From Sipunculus nudus (Eukaryota; Annelida; Sipuncula; Golfingiida; Sipunculidae): a DNA stretch of 64,000 nt. The position numbers and the translations under genes were made by a program. Shown here in pieces: positions 63,237 to 64,000 of the stretch. Within the stretch, counting starts at the first letter, position 1. Every line of letters begins with the position of its first letter. The notes below the pieces were generated by a model, which was not told the origin of the DNA, did no database searches, and saw only the letters and a program-made list of their open reading frames with translations. The DNA lies in the NCBI GenBank assembly GCA_026874595.1, contig CM049309.1:16012576-16076575 (forward strand), read 5' to 3'.

Positions 63237-64000
63237 GTAAGACCGATCGCTTTCTCATCCAGAACAGTTTTTATCAAATATGTATACCAGAATGGCAGTC
63301 AATGGAGCGCATACCTCTGCCAAGCCAAAATAAACCTACAAGACCAGTCCCCAATAATACAGATTTGTAACACAGGGTTTGTCAAACCTCTTTAAAAGTT
63401 TCATGGAAATTGGTGCTTTTTTCATAATCCTGCTTACTCAAAAAAACCCACAAAGAGACTTGGGTGGAAGCATAACCTGATAGACACAGGTAATGATGTG
63501 ATGTTAATTTGCTCTTGAAAAGATGTCTTTACTACCTGACGGTATTATCAGGGATGCTTGTTTTACTGTTCATTGTACATTTTCATATATCATGATATTA
63601 CTCAATTTCTTTGATGGTAATTAATTACTCAGTATACAATTATAATAATAAACTGCAGCAAGTGAAACACAAACCATGCATGTACCTCTGCTGATGCTAT
63701 GGACAGGATCCATATCTTGATCCACACCCAAAAAACTGATCTAGCGTGAATTATAACCAGTTGTGCCAATAATGTGCACTCAAGTCCACTTTTTTAGGGA
63801 CTGGGACTTGGACTCAAAGGTCAGGGACTTAGAAGTAAGAACTCAAGAATTCAGGCCCACTCCATCTGGAGTCAGTTAAAAAAGAAAATCTCTTTCAAAT
63901 ACTTAGGAGTCTTATATGCAAGTGTGACGTATTAACAGGACATTACAAAAAAGGCTATCTGTTACAAAGTAGCTCTTCCTCAGGTGATACATGCAATTAC
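63237..64000. other. NUP155 intron 30, cut by window end
   Basis: It follows the exon 30 donor. No exon continuing the solenoid was found before the window ends, and no repeat boundaries were seen. Confidence 0.5.

Overview
This window is animal nuclear DNA: AT-rich, intron-dominated and full of repeats. One protein-coding gene can be read with confidence, the scaffold nucleoporin Nup155. It runs on the + strand from a start codon at 6114 to the last exon visible here, ending at 63236. I resolve 30 coding exons. Every junction has AG/GT borders and all phases agree, giving 3,285 coding nt or 1,095 codons. This is the N-terminal beta-propeller and most of the alpha-solenoid. Compared with the human protein (about 1,390 residues), roughly the last 280-300 residues lie beyond the right edge. 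The protein sequence, the dispersed repeats with tandem-repeat cores and the pogo/Harbinger-type elements suggest a lophotrochozoan, most likely a bivalve mollusc. That assignment is inference.

Layout. 1-4100: a promoter/LTR-like segment (heat-shock-type elements, TATA box, poly(A) signal), then a decayed jockey/CR1-type LINE carrying a small foldback insertion. 4100-6108: non-genic, with a poly(G)/poly(C) foldback repeat. 6114-40237: Nup155 exons 1-20. Their introns hold a nested GGTACA-rich element, a Harbinger-type MITE (14246), a 1.4-kb pogo-type element (15045), a Helentron-like tandem-repeat element (16787), a 1.77-kb Harbinger-type element (31118) and a 2.4-kb Tigger transposon with a broken transposase (35174). 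41280-52592: exons 21-22, separated by an 11-kb intron that is a pile-up of three Helentron-like (HINE) families, one nested in another. 53045-63236: exons 23-30, with one more Helentron-like copy and a Tigger relic (55462).

The most unusual structure concerns splice donors. After exons 10 and 16, and probably exon 20, the intron begins with a minisatellite whose unit is a copy of the exon's own 3' end plus its splice donor. The exon 10 array has about 34 units of 50 bp and the exon 16 array about 9 units of 61-62 bp. The intron after exon 24 also begins with a minisatellite. The second notable feature is a perfect 12-14 bp palindrome, (A)GGTGGCGCCACC(T). It is kept at fixed positions in the tandem units of three otherwise different Helentron-like families. 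It contains a CTCF-core-like string on one or both strands.

I found no tRNA, rRNA, CRISPR array or second host gene. Most short ORFs are intronic noise or repeat sequence.
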